From Onchidella celtica (taxonomy: Eukaryota; Mollusca; Gastropoda; Systellommatophora; Onchidiidae), in contig OZ007573.1 in the NCBI GenBank assembly GCA_963931925.1, positions 37,976,796 to 38,040,795 on the forward strand: a stretch of 64,000 nucleotides of DNA, in the 5' to 3' direction. This document shows positions 10,881 through 22,300 of the stretch, piece after piece. The translations under genes and the position numbers were made by a program. The notes under the pieces were generated by a model. The model was given only the letters and a program-made list of their open reading frames with translations, ran no database searches and had not been told where the DNA came from. Each line of letters starts with the position of its first letter. The first letter of the stretch is position 1.

Positions 10881-13222
10881 GTAGCAGGCCACATTATCTC
10901 CCTGCCAGACTACATCAGGGGTTAAAGGAGCCTAGCCGTGCAGGCATGTTGGAAGTTTGGGATTTTTCTCATACTTTCGTGTCCCTGATTCTATTGAGGG
11001 GTAGGATCGAGTACCTAGCCTTCTCGGATAAGGACGAAAAAATTCGGAGGGCCCGTGTGCACGTTGCGCACGTTAAAGATACCTTGGCAGTTGGAAATCG
11101 TAAAGAGCAGGCCGAACAGGCCGCTGCCCGGGCAAAATTAAATTAAATTCATCTCTACCAGTCCCTCCCCCTCCCCCCTCATCTCCCCCCCCCCAAAAAA
11201 AAAAAAAAAAAAACGCCGACCGGCGCTGCACTGTGGCGACGACGTGCCTGCTCCAGTTATAACTGGGCTGCAATGGCACAAAGGCAAAATTTCCCAAATG
11301 GGATTAAAGAGTTATACAAATACAAATACAAATACAAATACAAATACAAATATCCCCAGGTATATTCTGGGCTAAGCCAGTATATACCCAGGGGTATACT
11401 TTAGGCTAAGCCAGACTATACCCCACTAGTCCAGATTAAACCCCCTACTTTTATATATATATATATAAACAAGTAAAGACCACAGTTTATTTCAATCAAA
11501 GTTTAATTCATTTTTTTACAACTGTCAACGGGCACCATAGTAATACATACATACATACACTCTTGGCTTCCGTAAATCATAATACAATTCAGAGGCAAAA
11601 ACATGCATTATTATGTATTGATATGCCATGGGTGGTATATCCATTCAAACTGATAATATGATTCAACTTAACCTTCATTTCACTCACGTTGGTTGTCATG
11701 TTGTAGTAATAGTTTTTGTAGTTGGTTGCCCATGAGTAAAATTTGCACTGTATTGTTTGTTTGGCACTGACATACACTTAGTCGCAATGGATGAAATAAT
11801 TAACACACTCATAAAAATGAAGTCATTTAGAGTATTTTTGTGTGCAAATACACAGTTTGTTAAATCCCTTGGCAAGGAACGTGTCAGGAAGGTAAAGACG
11901 GACAAGGTCTTTTTTTTTTTTTAATTTTTTCACCCGCGAGTGACATACCCTTATTCACTATAACACATAAATTCAATCTTTTAAATGCCTAGCAAACTAA
12001 TCCAGTGTCTTAAACCATGAGGCACATGAAATGTATATCTTTCTGCAAGCTATCAAAGAATAATATTCACCAACAAGAAATACTGTTAATGCAACATTAT
12101 CCATCGAATTTTGCCTTAACATGCTGTAGATCTAATTACTTATTACAATGCATTACTTTTGTCTCAGTGGACTTGCTCCATCGGTCTACACAACAGACAA
12201 GACTGTTTCACTAGAGCTCTCTGGAAAGTTCTACTTGAAAAGTTAAAAGTATTTAACATAATTATTTTATATATGTAGATACACACATATTGCTGCTTAT
12301 AGATTCTTTAAGAATGATTTGTACGCATACACTGCCATTTTTACACTCCCTCTTATAATTTTGTATTATTCCAAGATGATGATGCTGATTCTGATATTGA
12401 TATTTCTCTTTATTTTCAAGAGTAAATAAGATGATTTCGTGTTCTTATTGTTATTATTGTATACTACTGGCTAGCAGTCTGTAATGTTTCAAGGTGATCT
12501 GGACAGGTTAAGTTCATCATGCGAAAAAAATTTTTAGTATGTATTTAGTTTTGTGTGAAGTATTTAATGTCTGTTGGATTGGATGATGGAATTGCACCAT
12601 CTGTCGGGTTATTATTATGTTTTCATTATTTTTTACTACGTGTGTTGTTTTCCGGCCTCATCTCTCTGCATCATTGTAACAAAAAATACAATGCATCTTT
12701 TACTCATGGCCAACCAATAACTAATTATCAAAATAATAATAACAATAATAATAATACTACTAATAATAATGACAGTAATAATATCAACAGACCCGAGTGA
12801 AATTAATGCTGAAGTCTAATCATATCAGTTTGAATGGACAATTATACTCAACTCTTTTGTATATCAATGCATTTTAATGCATGTTTGTTTCCTCTAAAAT
12901 GTATCACGATTAACAGGCGTCAAGAATGTATGCATGTATACCAATTTAAACTAAGGCTGAAATAAACTGTTATTATTATTTCCTCTAAATTGTATTATGA
13001 TTTATGAGTGTCAAGAATGTGTTCATGTATGTATTAATGTGATATCTGATGACAGTGATGAAGAACAGGCTGAAATAAACTATGGCCATGTCTTGTTTTT
13101 AAAAAAAAGTAGCGAGTAGGGGGTATAATCTGGACTGGGGGGGGGGGGGGATATACCCCGGGGCTAGGCCAGTTTAACCCCGGGTATAGTCTGGGCGGGG
13201 GGTATATTTTGGCCTGTTACAA
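10881..13222. mobile_element. Foldback-type element, family A, copy A3
   Basis: The left terminus TGTAGCAGGCC starts at about 10880, is interrupted by a SINE-like repeat (10938-11352), and continues with CCAGGTATATTCTGGGC-type subterminal motifs. The arms (11480-11900 and 12650-13100) are inverted copies of each other. The right end GGCCTGTTACA stops at 13222 and is followed by ACGGT, the same bases that precede the left end of A2 at 8382-8387. The fused A2-A3 pair therefore sits in one insertion site in the LINE. Confidence 0.7.
10938..11352 (+). repeat. SINE-like interspersed repeat with (ACAAAT)n tail
   Basis: The ~400 bp unit contains TTCTCGGATAAGGACGAAAA, a poly-C/poly-A tract at about 11160-11214, and ends in about six ACAAAT units (11315-11352). 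Its first 200 bp occurs again reverse-complemented at 43238-43455. The tail and lack of coding capacity suggest a short retroposon; I could not find convincing Pol III A and B boxes. Confidence 0.6.
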
Positions 13223-13683
13223 CGGTATACTGAAAGATCTTCATGAGCTTAGCCTGATGGGGCAACCTACCGGTCTTTCAAACTTTGTCCAGAATTTCCT
13301 CAGTGGCTGTTCCTTCTAGGTGAAGGTGAATTTCATCCTCTTTGATCTATTTGGACAAGAGCAAGGACATCCCCCCCCCCCCCCAAGAATAAACTCCATC
13401 ACAGAAACTTTAATTTACAAAACAGTGACTGCTCCTTGTATGTAGACGACTTTCTCATCTGCTACAGGGGCCCCTGGAAAGATGGAATTGAACGGAAAAT
13501 GCAACTTCAACTCAACACCGTCCAGAGGTGGGCAAATATGAACGGATTTAACCCCCCCCCCCCCCCCCAATCATCGCTGGCCACTTTGATAATAAAAAGA
13601 AATTTCACAGAGACCCGACCCCCTTCCTTCACGAGGATCAGCGAATTCCTGTTAAGGGCGAGGCCAATTTTGTAGAACTTATA

Positions 13684-14116
13684 CAGGGTGTCTCAAAAGT
13701 CACTACATGTATACACTTTTAATAAATTCCTAAGAATTACAAAAGAAACTTTTATTCTCATTTTTAGTATCAACAAAGGAGTCATTGCAGTTTTACTTGT
13801 CAAAATTGCCATCAAAGTTCCAACGCCTTGAAGACTAGCTGTCTACTTCCACATTGAGCGTCTCTATTTTCGACAACTTTCAGCCACCTTCGGACGCACG
13901 CCTCTTCGACGTTTTGCAGCATTCAGTTCCCCCGACCTCTCCGTAGGCCGTGCGGATTCTTTCCTCAAGCTGTGACATGTCACGCGGCTTAGTGGCATAC
14001 ACCTTTCTTTTGATATAGTCCCACAGAAAAAAAGCCGCAAGATGTGAGGTCACAAGAGTCTCTTGTGTAATTTTTAGGAATTTATTAAACGTGTTAGTGA
14101 CTTTTGGGACACCCCG
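13684..14116 (-). mobile_element. Mariner-type remnant with TA target duplication
   Basis: The 433 bp insert is bounded by inverted repeats (CAGGGTGTCTCAAAAGTCAC at the left, its near complement GTGACTTTTGGGACACCCCG at the right). A TA dinucleotide flanks it at 13682-13683 and 14117-14118. On the minus strand the middle reads FFLWDYIKRKVYATKPRDMS, the conserved C-terminal stretch after the catalytic region of mariner-like transposases. The rest of the transposase is deleted, so the copy is dead. It interrupts the jockey-like LINE. Confidence 0.85.
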
Positions 14117-14581
14117 TATTTGACAAAAAATTTAACTTTTATCCCTCATAAAATACCGTAAACTCCCCTACCAAAAAGCTCTTGACAGCCTAAAGATCAC
14201 CTCAGGAGCTGAGTAGGGTGCAGATCGAGTCTCCATGCTGCATCTCTACCGCTCCCCGATCGGATCCAAATTAGACTACGGTTCTATCCTCTATGGATCA
14301 GCTGAACCACCATACCTGAAAATGCTAGATCCAATGCACCACCAAGGCCTGCGTTTTTCCGCACCAGTCGAAAGTCTGTATATGGAGGCAAATGAGCCGT
14401 CTCTATCTAACAGAAGAGACAAACTCTGTCTCCAGTATGGCTTAAAATTGTCTTCTCATCCGCACAATCCCGCTTACAATTTCGTCTTCAACCAAACATA
14501 CATCCAAAATTTTGAATCTTTTCAAGGTACATGTACTCGTATCACCTCTTCGTTTTGCCGTCGGATTCAGTTTTTGCTCGC

Positions 14582-15207
14582 TGTAGCATCTGCAAGCTAC
14601 CCCTTGCCCTTCCCCGTTGCTTGTTATACTGGTGACTGAGCATGTGTTCACTTCTTTTTCCTCTTATTGTTGAAGTTCGCCAGAGTGTACTCCGTGACCT
14701 TACCCTCCATTTCTTGTGAGTAGTTTTTTTCCTCGCTCGGTCGTTGTTGATCCTTTTCGTAAATATTAGTACATTCCTGAACGTTCGATAAAGGTGTGGA
14801 AGTAGATGTTTACGCCAGATTTGGCCTTGAGTGATGTAACCTCGTGACGTATTGATACGTGGTTGGGTAGTTTATGTGTTTCGGGCGAGGGCAAAGGTTA
14901 CATTTATTTCGGGAACTTTCTATAGAAATACCTATATACATGGACCCATGTGAGTGGTTGGTTGGTGGGTAAGTGAGTTTTTCTTCTCGTGTGACGTAGG
15001 ATATTTAGTTGTTCTCTGGTGCCTTCCTAGTATTTTATTGTTCAGCATACAGTTATTAAACTTTAGTAATATTTAATCGATCGTCGGATCTCGTGTTTAT
15101 TTTTTCTACAGCTGTAATAGTTTCGTTTTCTAAAGGGTTGTAGTTAGATCAACTAACTCTCCCCCCCCCCCCCCCTTTAACGTGCTAGAACAACCTCAGC
15201 TGTTACA
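14582..15207 (+). repeat. 5' LTR of Ty3/gypsy element
   Basis: The 626 bp repeat starts TGTAGCATCTGC and ends CAGCTGTTACA. Its first 104 bp recur at 18785-18888 with one mismatch, marking the 3' LTR. A related solo LTR is at 56596-57185. It carries the element promoter and polyadenylation functions by family precedent. Confidence 0.85.
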
Positions 15208-15210
15208 TAT

Positions 15211-15228
15211 TGGGGGCTCGTCCTGGAT
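15211..15228 (+). other. Primer binding site, tRNA-Pro type
   Basis: TGGGGGCTCGTCCTGGAT lies three bases after the 5' LTR. It differs by one base from the sequence complementary to the 3' end of tRNA-Pro, as known from other retroelements. It would prime minus-strand DNA synthesis. Confidence 0.8.
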
Positions 15229-15312
15229 ACGATCAGATTCGAATGGACCAGATCAAAATTATTAGATTTATTTACAAAGTTTATTGTGGTTCACCGAGTA
15301 TATATCTACAAC

Positions 15313-15772
15313 ATGTCGGAGGCTGTTGGAAGGCTTAGCCAGGAATCGGAGGCCATAAGGAGAGACGGGATTACATCCGTGAAGGCCTGGAAAGAGAAAG
15401 ACAGCTGGGGGCTCAACGACAGGAGAAAGAGGCTCAGCGACAGATGGAGGCCCAAGAGAAGGAGGCTGAACGACAGGCTCGAGAGAAGGAGGCTGAACGA
15501 CAGGAGAAGGAAGCGGAACGACAGGCTCGGGAGAAGGAGGCTGAACGACAACTGGAAAGAGAAAAGATGAACCACGAGTTGGAGATAGAGAGGATCCGCC
15601 AGCAACGTGGAGGCAACGACTCAGCGCAGAGAACCGACGACCACGCCAGTTCCAAGAGACCCAAGCTACCTGCATTTCAGGACAAGAAGAACGATCTGGA
15701 TAGCTGGTTGCTGCGGTTTGAGAGGTTTGCCGAGACAGATGAATGGCCCATATCCACCTGGACGACATCAGT
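15313..15772 (+). pseudogene. Gypsy gag, N-terminal part, frameshifted
   Basis: The likely start is ATG 15313 (MSEAVGRLSQESEAIRR), shortly after the primer site. The reading then moves to another frame near 15360 and runs through a long charged coiled coil of repeated EKEAERQ units (about 15410-15590). This leads into KLPAFQDKKNDLDSWLLRFE, the start of the gag capsid-like domain. Near 15768-15775 a second shift moves the frame again (WTTS | ALLTGRALE). Both breaks disrupt Gag, so this copy is not functional. Confidence 0.75.
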
Positions 15773-17078
15773 CTGCCCTGCTGACTGGGAGAGCGTTGGA
15801 GTGCTTCTGCAGACTGCCGATCGACGAAGCCAAGGACTACGATAAGGTCAAGGAAGCTTTGCAGAAGAGGTACAACCTGTCAGAGGACGGATACAGACTC
15901 ATGTTCAGACAAGGTAAGCCTGAAGATGGAGAAGATGTTGGAATGTTTTTGACCAGGATCAAGACCTATCTGGAGAGGTGGATAAAGCTGTCGAAGACGG
16001 AGGAGACCTATGAAGGAGTGAGAGACCTGTTTGTCAGAGAGCAATTCATGGATGCTTGCTCACCAGACCTTGCGATCCATGTGAGGGAGAGGAAACCAAA
16101 GACGCTACAGAACATCGCAGACTCAGGGGAGGCGTACCTGGTAGCGAGGAACCGGACACTCAGCGAGAGCGCCAGACAGCACAGCCGGCCAGTGCGATGG
16201 AGACCCAACGGAGACAGAAGTCTACAGGTCTGTTATAGGTGCCAGGAGCCGGGACACAAGGCGAGGGAGTCTCGTGCAAGAATAAAAGACAAAGGTGGGC
16301 TGAAATGTTACCTTTGTGGAAAGCCAGGCCACGTTCGGAAGATGTGTCCAGCCCAGAAGGAAATGGGACGAGGCAAGCCGAACAAGGCGGCGGCGGCCGT
16401 AGTTATAGCGGCGGATGAGTCGTCAAGACAGGATGTGACGACGGCTGACACCAGCATCAACGTTCAAGCGGTAATGAAGGACGGGAAGCTCCAGTTAGCG
16501 GTGCCTGTTACGTGCGGAGGATGCAGTGACGGAAGGGCCGTGGAGAAACTGAAGTTACCAGTGATGAAGGGCTTGATTGGAGATCGAGCGGTAGACGTCC
16601 TAAGAGATACCGGCTGTGAAGGTATAGTGGTTCGGCGATCACTGGTGAACGACGGACAGCTCACCGGTGGAAAGAAACTCATGGCGAGGATCGACAACTC
16701 CTTGCTAGCGGCGGAGGAAGCCATTATCGACGTGAAGACGCCTTACCTGACGGGCAGAGTGACGGCGCTGTGTCTACCGGAGACCATCTGCGACCTAGTA
16801 GTCGGGAACGTGGACGGAGCGAAGGACCCGTACGACCCTGATACTGAGGTGATGGTAGGAACGGTGACCACGAAGGCCCAGGAGAAGAGGAAGGACCAGT
16901 CTACGTCGCTGAAAGTGCCGAGGGCAGAACGGCACGTGGGAGTGGATAGAGAGGAACTTATCCGACTCCAGGAAGAAGACGAAGACATTAAGAAGTTAGA
17001 ACAGAAGAAGATCCTAACTAACAGAGGCAATAAGTTTGTTCATTTTGAGAAACATGGAGGAGTATTGTACCGGATCTA
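15773..17078 (+). pseudogene. Gypsy gag C-terminus, protease and integrase N-terminus
   Basis: One open frame holds the rest of the capsid-like domain (ALLTGRALECFCRL, KEALQKRYNLSEDGYRLMF). Two zinc knuckles follow. The first has lost its last cysteine (CYRCQEPGHKARES); the second is intact (CYLCGKPGHVRKMC). A retropepsin-like site VLRDTGCEGIVV lies at about 16597-16632. The sequence ELIRLQEEDEDIKKLE ... GGVLYRIYK (16951-17079) resembles the N-terminal integrase region of gypsy elements. Directly afterwards the sequence jumps into the RT thumb, so about two kilobases of integrase and RT are missing. The order protease then integrase then RT matches Gmr1-like gypsy elements with copia-like pol order (family knowledge; assignment is inference). 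Confidence 0.7.
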
Positions 17079-17083
17079 CAAGG

Positions 17084-18023
17084 ACCTGAGACATTCGACG
17101 AGCATGTGAAGGCTCTCAAGGACTTACTGCAGAGGATGGACCAAGCTGGATTAACTGCAAGACCATCCAAGTGCCTGATTGGAACGTCTGAAGTCGACTT
17201 TGTTGGACACTCAGTGGGAGAAGGTGTGATTGGCCTATTAGAAGAGAATGTATGTAAGGTGCGAGACGCACCCAGACCCACCACTAAGAAGGAAATGAAA
17301 GCATTCTTAGGATTAGTGGGATATTACCATCCAAGTGCCTGATTGGAACGTCTGAAGTGGACTTTGTTGGACACTCAGTGAGAAAAGGTATGATTGGTCT
17401 GTTAGAAGAAAATGTGTGTAAGGTGTGAGAACGCCTCGACCCAGACCCACTACTAAGAAGGAAGTGAAAGCATTTTTAGGACTGGTGGGATACTGCCAAG
17501 AATTTGTTCCTAACTTTGCAGCGATTGCAGCACCATTGTCTGATTTACTTAGAAAGGGTCAGCCTAGAGCAGTTCAGAGGGAAGAAACGCAGGAGAAAGC
17601 GTACAATTCTTTGAAGAATGCCATTATCTCCAAACCCGTGTTATGTCTGCCAGATTTTTCCAAAGAGTTTGTCTTAGCAACTGATGCATCAGGTCGCGGG
17701 TTAGGCGCTACTCTTATGCAGGAACACGAGGGAAAGTTGTACCCTGTGGCATATGCTAGTCGTAAGCTATTGCCTCGTGAGACAAAATATTCGGTCTCAG
17801 AGCGCGAATGTTTGGGCTGTAAAAAAGTTTACTTTGTATTTGTATGGAAAGGAGTTTGTGATCCAAACTGACTATCGATCATTAGAGTTTTTGAACTCTG
17901 CCAAATTTGATAGTCCAAAGTTATTATGTGGAGTTTATTTTTAGTCTTATCGATTCAGGATTCACTATGTAAAGGGCAGAGAAAATTAATATATGTGCCG
18001 ATTTCCTGAGCAGAGTATTTTAA
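17084..18023 (+). pseudogene. Gypsy RT thumb and RNase H, damaged
   Basis: The frame opens in ETFDEHVKALKDLLQRMDQA, which normally follows the catalytic YxDD block; that block is deleted. A ~165 bp segment (17163-17326) is duplicated in tandem (17327-17494), breaking the frame. RNase H then reads PVLCLPDFSKEFVLATDASG, ATLMQEHEGKLYPVAYASRK and ERECL. A frameshift near 17815-17840 moves the reading to VKKFTLYLYGKEFVIQTDYR. The end, ADFLSRVF, stops at 18021-18023. No integrase follows it. About 760 bp of AT-rich sequence lead directly to the 3' LTR, which supports the integrase-first layout. Confidence 0.75.
17163..17494 (+). repeat. Tandem duplication inside gypsy pol
   Basis: Unit 1 (17163-17326) and unit 2 (17327-17494) both start CCATCCAAGTGCCTGATTGG and end in the GLVGY codons. 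They differ at many positions, so the duplication is not recent or was formed by template switching between diverged copies. Confidence 0.85.
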
Positions 18024-18784
18024 AGTAGTACACTATCAGTGAAATTTATTGTAACCCATACTTTTGCCTACTAAATGAATTTCTAGGCGGCAGTATTGTA
18101 CTGTACTTGGGGATACAGTTCATCTGTGACTGAATATTGAATTGATGGCTGACAGAGAGTCATGATGTATTAGTCACATTTTGATTTTATGCTATGTCAT
18201 ATTATTCGTTACCAATGGAACTTGATGTAATTTTTGAAAACGTAACCCAATGGAAACTGGGAGCAAGCAGTGTTTGTATTATGTTGCAATGAAATATTTT
18301 ACGAGTGGTCCAAGCTTGGACGGTGGTTATATTGCATTATTGTAACTTGTTTTGACCTAATATGATGAAGATAGACCCTGATCAGTGGTCGATATGTATT
18401 GGTATTTTGCCATTGTACCTATGAGTTATACATTTTGGGGATAACCATGTTGTGTACAACGAATTATGTGCTATGGTTCGTGCACGAAGCCTTATGTAAA
18501 GGATGGGCCATCGTTTCACCATATATGATTTGTAATAATACTGTTGACCGTTGTTTTATCACAATGATGGTATTGTATTAGTCATTGTATTGGTAATGCA
18601 AAGGATACTGCATTGTATTGTATTTGTGATGACATTTGGGAAGGCACTGAGATTGTTATTAATTGTAATAGGATTAGCAACTACCTTTGCGAGATTGGGA
18701 GTGCTGTAAGCTTGTTATTTCACGATTTTGCAGACGCTGTATGTTTTTGGAGTTGAAAGATATTCAACTTAAATTGGGGAGTTG

Positions 18785-18888
18785 TGTAGCATCTGCAAGC
18801 TACCCCTTGCCCTTCCCCGTTGCTTGTTATACTGGTGACTGAGCATGTGTTCACTTCTTTTTCCTCTTATTGTTGACGTTCGCCAGAA
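18785..18888 (+). repeat. Truncated 3' LTR of Ty3/gypsy element
   Basis: It starts TGTAGCATCTGC after a purine-rich ATTGGGGAG (a plausible polypurine tract) and matches 14582-14685 with one difference. It stops abruptly at TTCGCCAG and is followed by an inverted 53 bp fragment of the element's own pol. Confidence 0.85.
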
Positions 18889-18890
18889 TC

Positions 18891-18943
18891 AATCAGGCAC
18901 TTGGATGGTCTTGCAGTTAATCCAGCTTGGTCCATCCTCTGCA
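18891..18943 (-). repeat. Inverted 53-bp copy of gypsy pol
   Basis: The segment is the reverse complement of 17128-17180 (the RT-thumb codons around MDQAGLTARPSKC). It replaces the rest of the 3' LTR. Confidence 0.85.
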
Positions 18944-18994
18944 TGTGTAGCATGCAATAGCAACTATCAATAAAACATTTTGACTGAATGTGTC

Positions 18995-19345
18995 AAAAGT
19001 CACATTAAGGCAGCCTTGAAATCCAAGTGGAAACAAAGTCACCCACAGCCATGTAACAGATGATGCGATACACTTGCTCAGCAGAAAGGAGCAAACTGTA
19101 ATCTTTAGGCTAAGAACTGGACATAATAGACTTCGGCAGCATCTTTACAAAAAATTCAGGGTTGGAGAAACTGAGACATGCCCATGTGGAAATTCCCCAG
19201 AGGGAAGACAGCTGGCCCCGAGGTGCGGCACTAGACACTAAGCTGTATGGGACAGCAGAGGATCGGAGCACAGCGTCCTTCATAAAGACTACCGGCCTCC
19301 TTATATAAACAGTCTGCTGACACGAAGAACACGGAAGAAGAAGAA
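18995..19345 (+). mobile_element. 5'-truncated jockey-like LINE 3' end with target duplication
   Basis: A 351 bp insert is bounded by the 13-bp direct repeat GACTGAATGTGTC (18982-18994 and 19346-19358). It reads RLRQHLYKKFRVGETETCPC, the cysteine-containing C-terminal stretch seen in jockey-type LINE polyproteins. It ends in a short GAA-repeat tail. Frame damage is present downstream of the CPC. It is a separate insertion, not the end of the interrupted LINE at 7.9-14.6 kb. Confidence 0.85.
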
Positions 19346-19358
19346 GACTGAATGTGTC

Positions 19359-22300
19359 GACTTCATCATTCATGCATATCCGAAGAAGACACTATGTGCA
19401 GATCCATGACAGAATTAGTTTCTAATTTGGATCCGCAACGCACCCTGTCCTTTCTGATAAAGGCTAAGATCTACAACTTGATTTAAAAACGTTTATCCTC
19501 ATTTACAAAACTTTGTTCAGATCCATATAAAACAACCTTTCGGAACTCTACCAATGTGACAAAAATACATGTAATGCAGGTTTTAGAAGCTCTGAATAAG
19601 AAATATAAATAAAGAACGTACACCCAAATAGACCGTGAAAGGCGCAGTGGCCGTTATCGTGCGGACGGTACAAACCAAACTGAAAAGCCCACCTTCTCCA
19701 CTCTGTTTTCAGAGAGAAAACGATTGGATGCGTTTTAGGTGGTTAAAAAAAAAAAAAATGAGGGGCGTGGGGAGGGGGCCGGAGCGCGTTCCCTCCATCT
19801 GGGCAATCTGTTCGCTTTTCTTCCTACCGCGCACCCCCTCCCCCTCCCCACACACACGCGATGCCCGACTTAAGTTGAATCAGTGGGTACAAGTTGGAAA
19901 ATGGGCAAGGAGATAAGAATGAAAGAGCCACAAAAACCGTGGCCTTCGTTACGACAAAAACCCCCACCAAACCGCATTGTTGATTGTAATACAAACGAAA
20001 TGCGTATTTGCGAGGAGCTGGCGAGTGGGCGTCTCGGTCGGGGGGTTTAGGAGGAGGAGAGAATTCAGCCATGACATGAACCACCAAATGTACAGGGAAA
20101 CAAAGGTTACAAGGCTGAATGGTGTCCCTGCCTAGTGTCTGGTCTCAGAGGTTTGAGTGTACATCAAGTGTGTGTCAGTGTGAGTGGGAGCATGATGAAT
20201 TGATTTTATGTAAAATCCTGTTTTTAATTTTAGTTCAGAGCTTTAGAGCACATCATTTTTGTGTGGATTTGAGCCATTATATACAAGTTAATTATTACAT
20301 TATATTACATTAATAGGAGTGTCTTGCATGTACATGTACACAAACTTTAATCCATGGCTATATGAACACAACCCCATGGATGCATCTGAATTTAGTCATG
20401 AAAATAAAACAATAAGACAATTTGACACCACAACTATGAGTTTATTATGAAATATTGAGCAAGATACACTGTATACAAAGTATGCAAGACTCAGGTCTAA
20501 GTAGATGATTATTTCCACAAGAAACCAAGTCCACATAAAAAAGTAAAAAGTTCTGTCAAGGAAGAGCAAGTGCTACAAGTGAAATAAAATTTAAACCAGT
20601 CAGGAGAATTACAGCAAATCAAACATAAATCACAGGAAAGTAAAGAGATAAAATCTTATGCCTGACATGAATGTTTCGGCATCACAATCAGCAGCTAACC
20701 AGTTTGGTTTCACAATTTGTCATGAACACAGAAAATAAGGTAAACTTCCTAAGTTTCAGTTTTGTAAAGATTTTGCAAAATATATCCCTGAATATCATTG
20801 TAAAGTTGGGTTCAGCACTGCTCCTATTTCATTGCCTTACGAACTCCAGTCCGTGAAATGTGAATGCGAAGTTGAACTTAGTGTGGATACCCTGAAGACA
20901 TTAACTATATTAACATCAAAAATTCTTTTTAAGCAGTACCAATAAAAATGATCTTGCAAAATTATAAAAGGCAGTTGAACCGTTGTTGTGTGTTGTGAAT
21001 TTGAGATTGACACTGACTAAGGTAACCAGTTAAAAAAACAAAAAAAAACCACACATGGACATATGAACAAGAATAAAAGACTAGGGCATGCATTATTATT
21101 TGACAGACTAGCGCATACATTATTATTTCATACAAGGCAAGTATGTGCAGATCTCTTCCCAGGAAATTTTTTGAAAGCATAACTATGCTGGTCACTTATA
21201 AATTTTATATATACACATGTATCTCAATGTGATTGTGAACATAATGGCAAACTGATCCAAAACCAAAATACTTAACATACCAAACTTGCTACCCATGAGC
21301 TCTACCTGTATTTTCATTGTTGTTTTTTTGACTATCTGTACTGAACTCAAACTGAGCCGTGCACTTGGTCATCCTGAGGTCAAGCCATCATGCAATTGTT
21401 TTGAGCCCTCCTGATCGCACTGGCAAGAGCCGAATGCCATAGCAAGGAATTGAAATTCACACTAGGAAATCCTTGTTGCACAAATATATTATGTACTGAT
21501 GTGTTCACTCTCAACTCTGACAAAGATGACCAGTTATCACAACTCCTAAAGCGATGACCAATACTGAAACTATGATGTATTCCATTTAATGCTTATGGAA
21601 ACAAATGTTAAATTCTCTGAGGGACAGCCCCCCACCCCTATTTTTTTTTTTGTACAACCTAAGCTTTCAAAACAAAGGCAACGAATGAACAATAAGGCAA
21701 GAACATACATAACAATGTAAAATCAGCATAAGAAAATGTTGGACTTTTACAAACTATGCTGAAGATTCCACCCATGTCACTGAACAATCTTATCCTAAAC
21801 TGCCACCAGGCACTCCTGCTTGAAAGTACACAGTAATTTCATGTTTTCACCAGATTATTAAATTTCCAATATTTTTGCACTGTGCCCAATCTAGGAGAAT
21901 CTGTTTCAAAAATTTAGATGCACAAGAATGACAAATCTCCCATCAGTGGAATATCAAATTGGATGTTTTGTACTGTATATTAATTATTATACACCATATA
22001 TTTTTTTATTTGTAAAAATTCAGGGGTTCATGCCAATGGGAGATAAAATTCACCCCATTAGTTAGCTGCATATTGTGTAAATATCTTCAAGAAGACTGAA
22101 AAAGAAAACAACAACAAACCAACAACAAAAATCACTGATGAATGCAATAAACAATGGTTCTTGTACACAAATGACTTTACAGATGTTAAAGGCATGCTCA
22201 CCAAAAATGACCATTGCTATGGCAATGCTTGTTCACATGTGCCATCATGAAATTTTACAGCAAATTTTAGATTTAAGAAAAAAGAAAAACCAAAATGAAT

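Larger units (their letters stand above)
7926..14581 (+). pseudogene. Jockey-like LINE reverse transcriptase, split by four insertions
   Basis: Three pieces read as one RT with scattered stops and frameshifts. Piece 1 (7926-8386) has TPGPDQIHNEILKLL, the SYRPIALAGCLCK block and FFDLEKAFDTT. Piece 2 (13223-13683) resumes with GILKDLHEL and includes the catalytic YVDDFLICYR at about 13438-13467. Piece 3 (14117-14581) continues with ELIFDKKFNF, then SKLDYGSILYGSA and VESLYMEANEPS. The gaps hold two foldback elements (8387-13222) and a mariner remnant (13684-14116). A gypsy LTR starts at 14582. Removing each insert restores the protein alignment across the junction, for example ...DTTRRH|GILKD... 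and ...VEL|IFDKK.... The LINE was therefore the landing pad and is oldest. It is non-functional. Confidence 0.8.

Noticed and set aside
11315..11352. Regularly spaced short repeats that could suggest an array
   Set aside because: A plain ACAAAT hexamer tail without spacers; not CRISPR-like, and the genome is eukaryotic.
15268..15768. Long minus-strand ORFs opposite the gypsy gag coiled coil
   Set aside because: They are antisense shadows of the repeated EKEAERQ codons; the plus strand has recognisable gag motifs.
18995..19345. Idea that this LINE end is the continuation of the LINE broken at 14581
   Set aside because: It has its own 13-bp target duplication, so it is a separate insertion.
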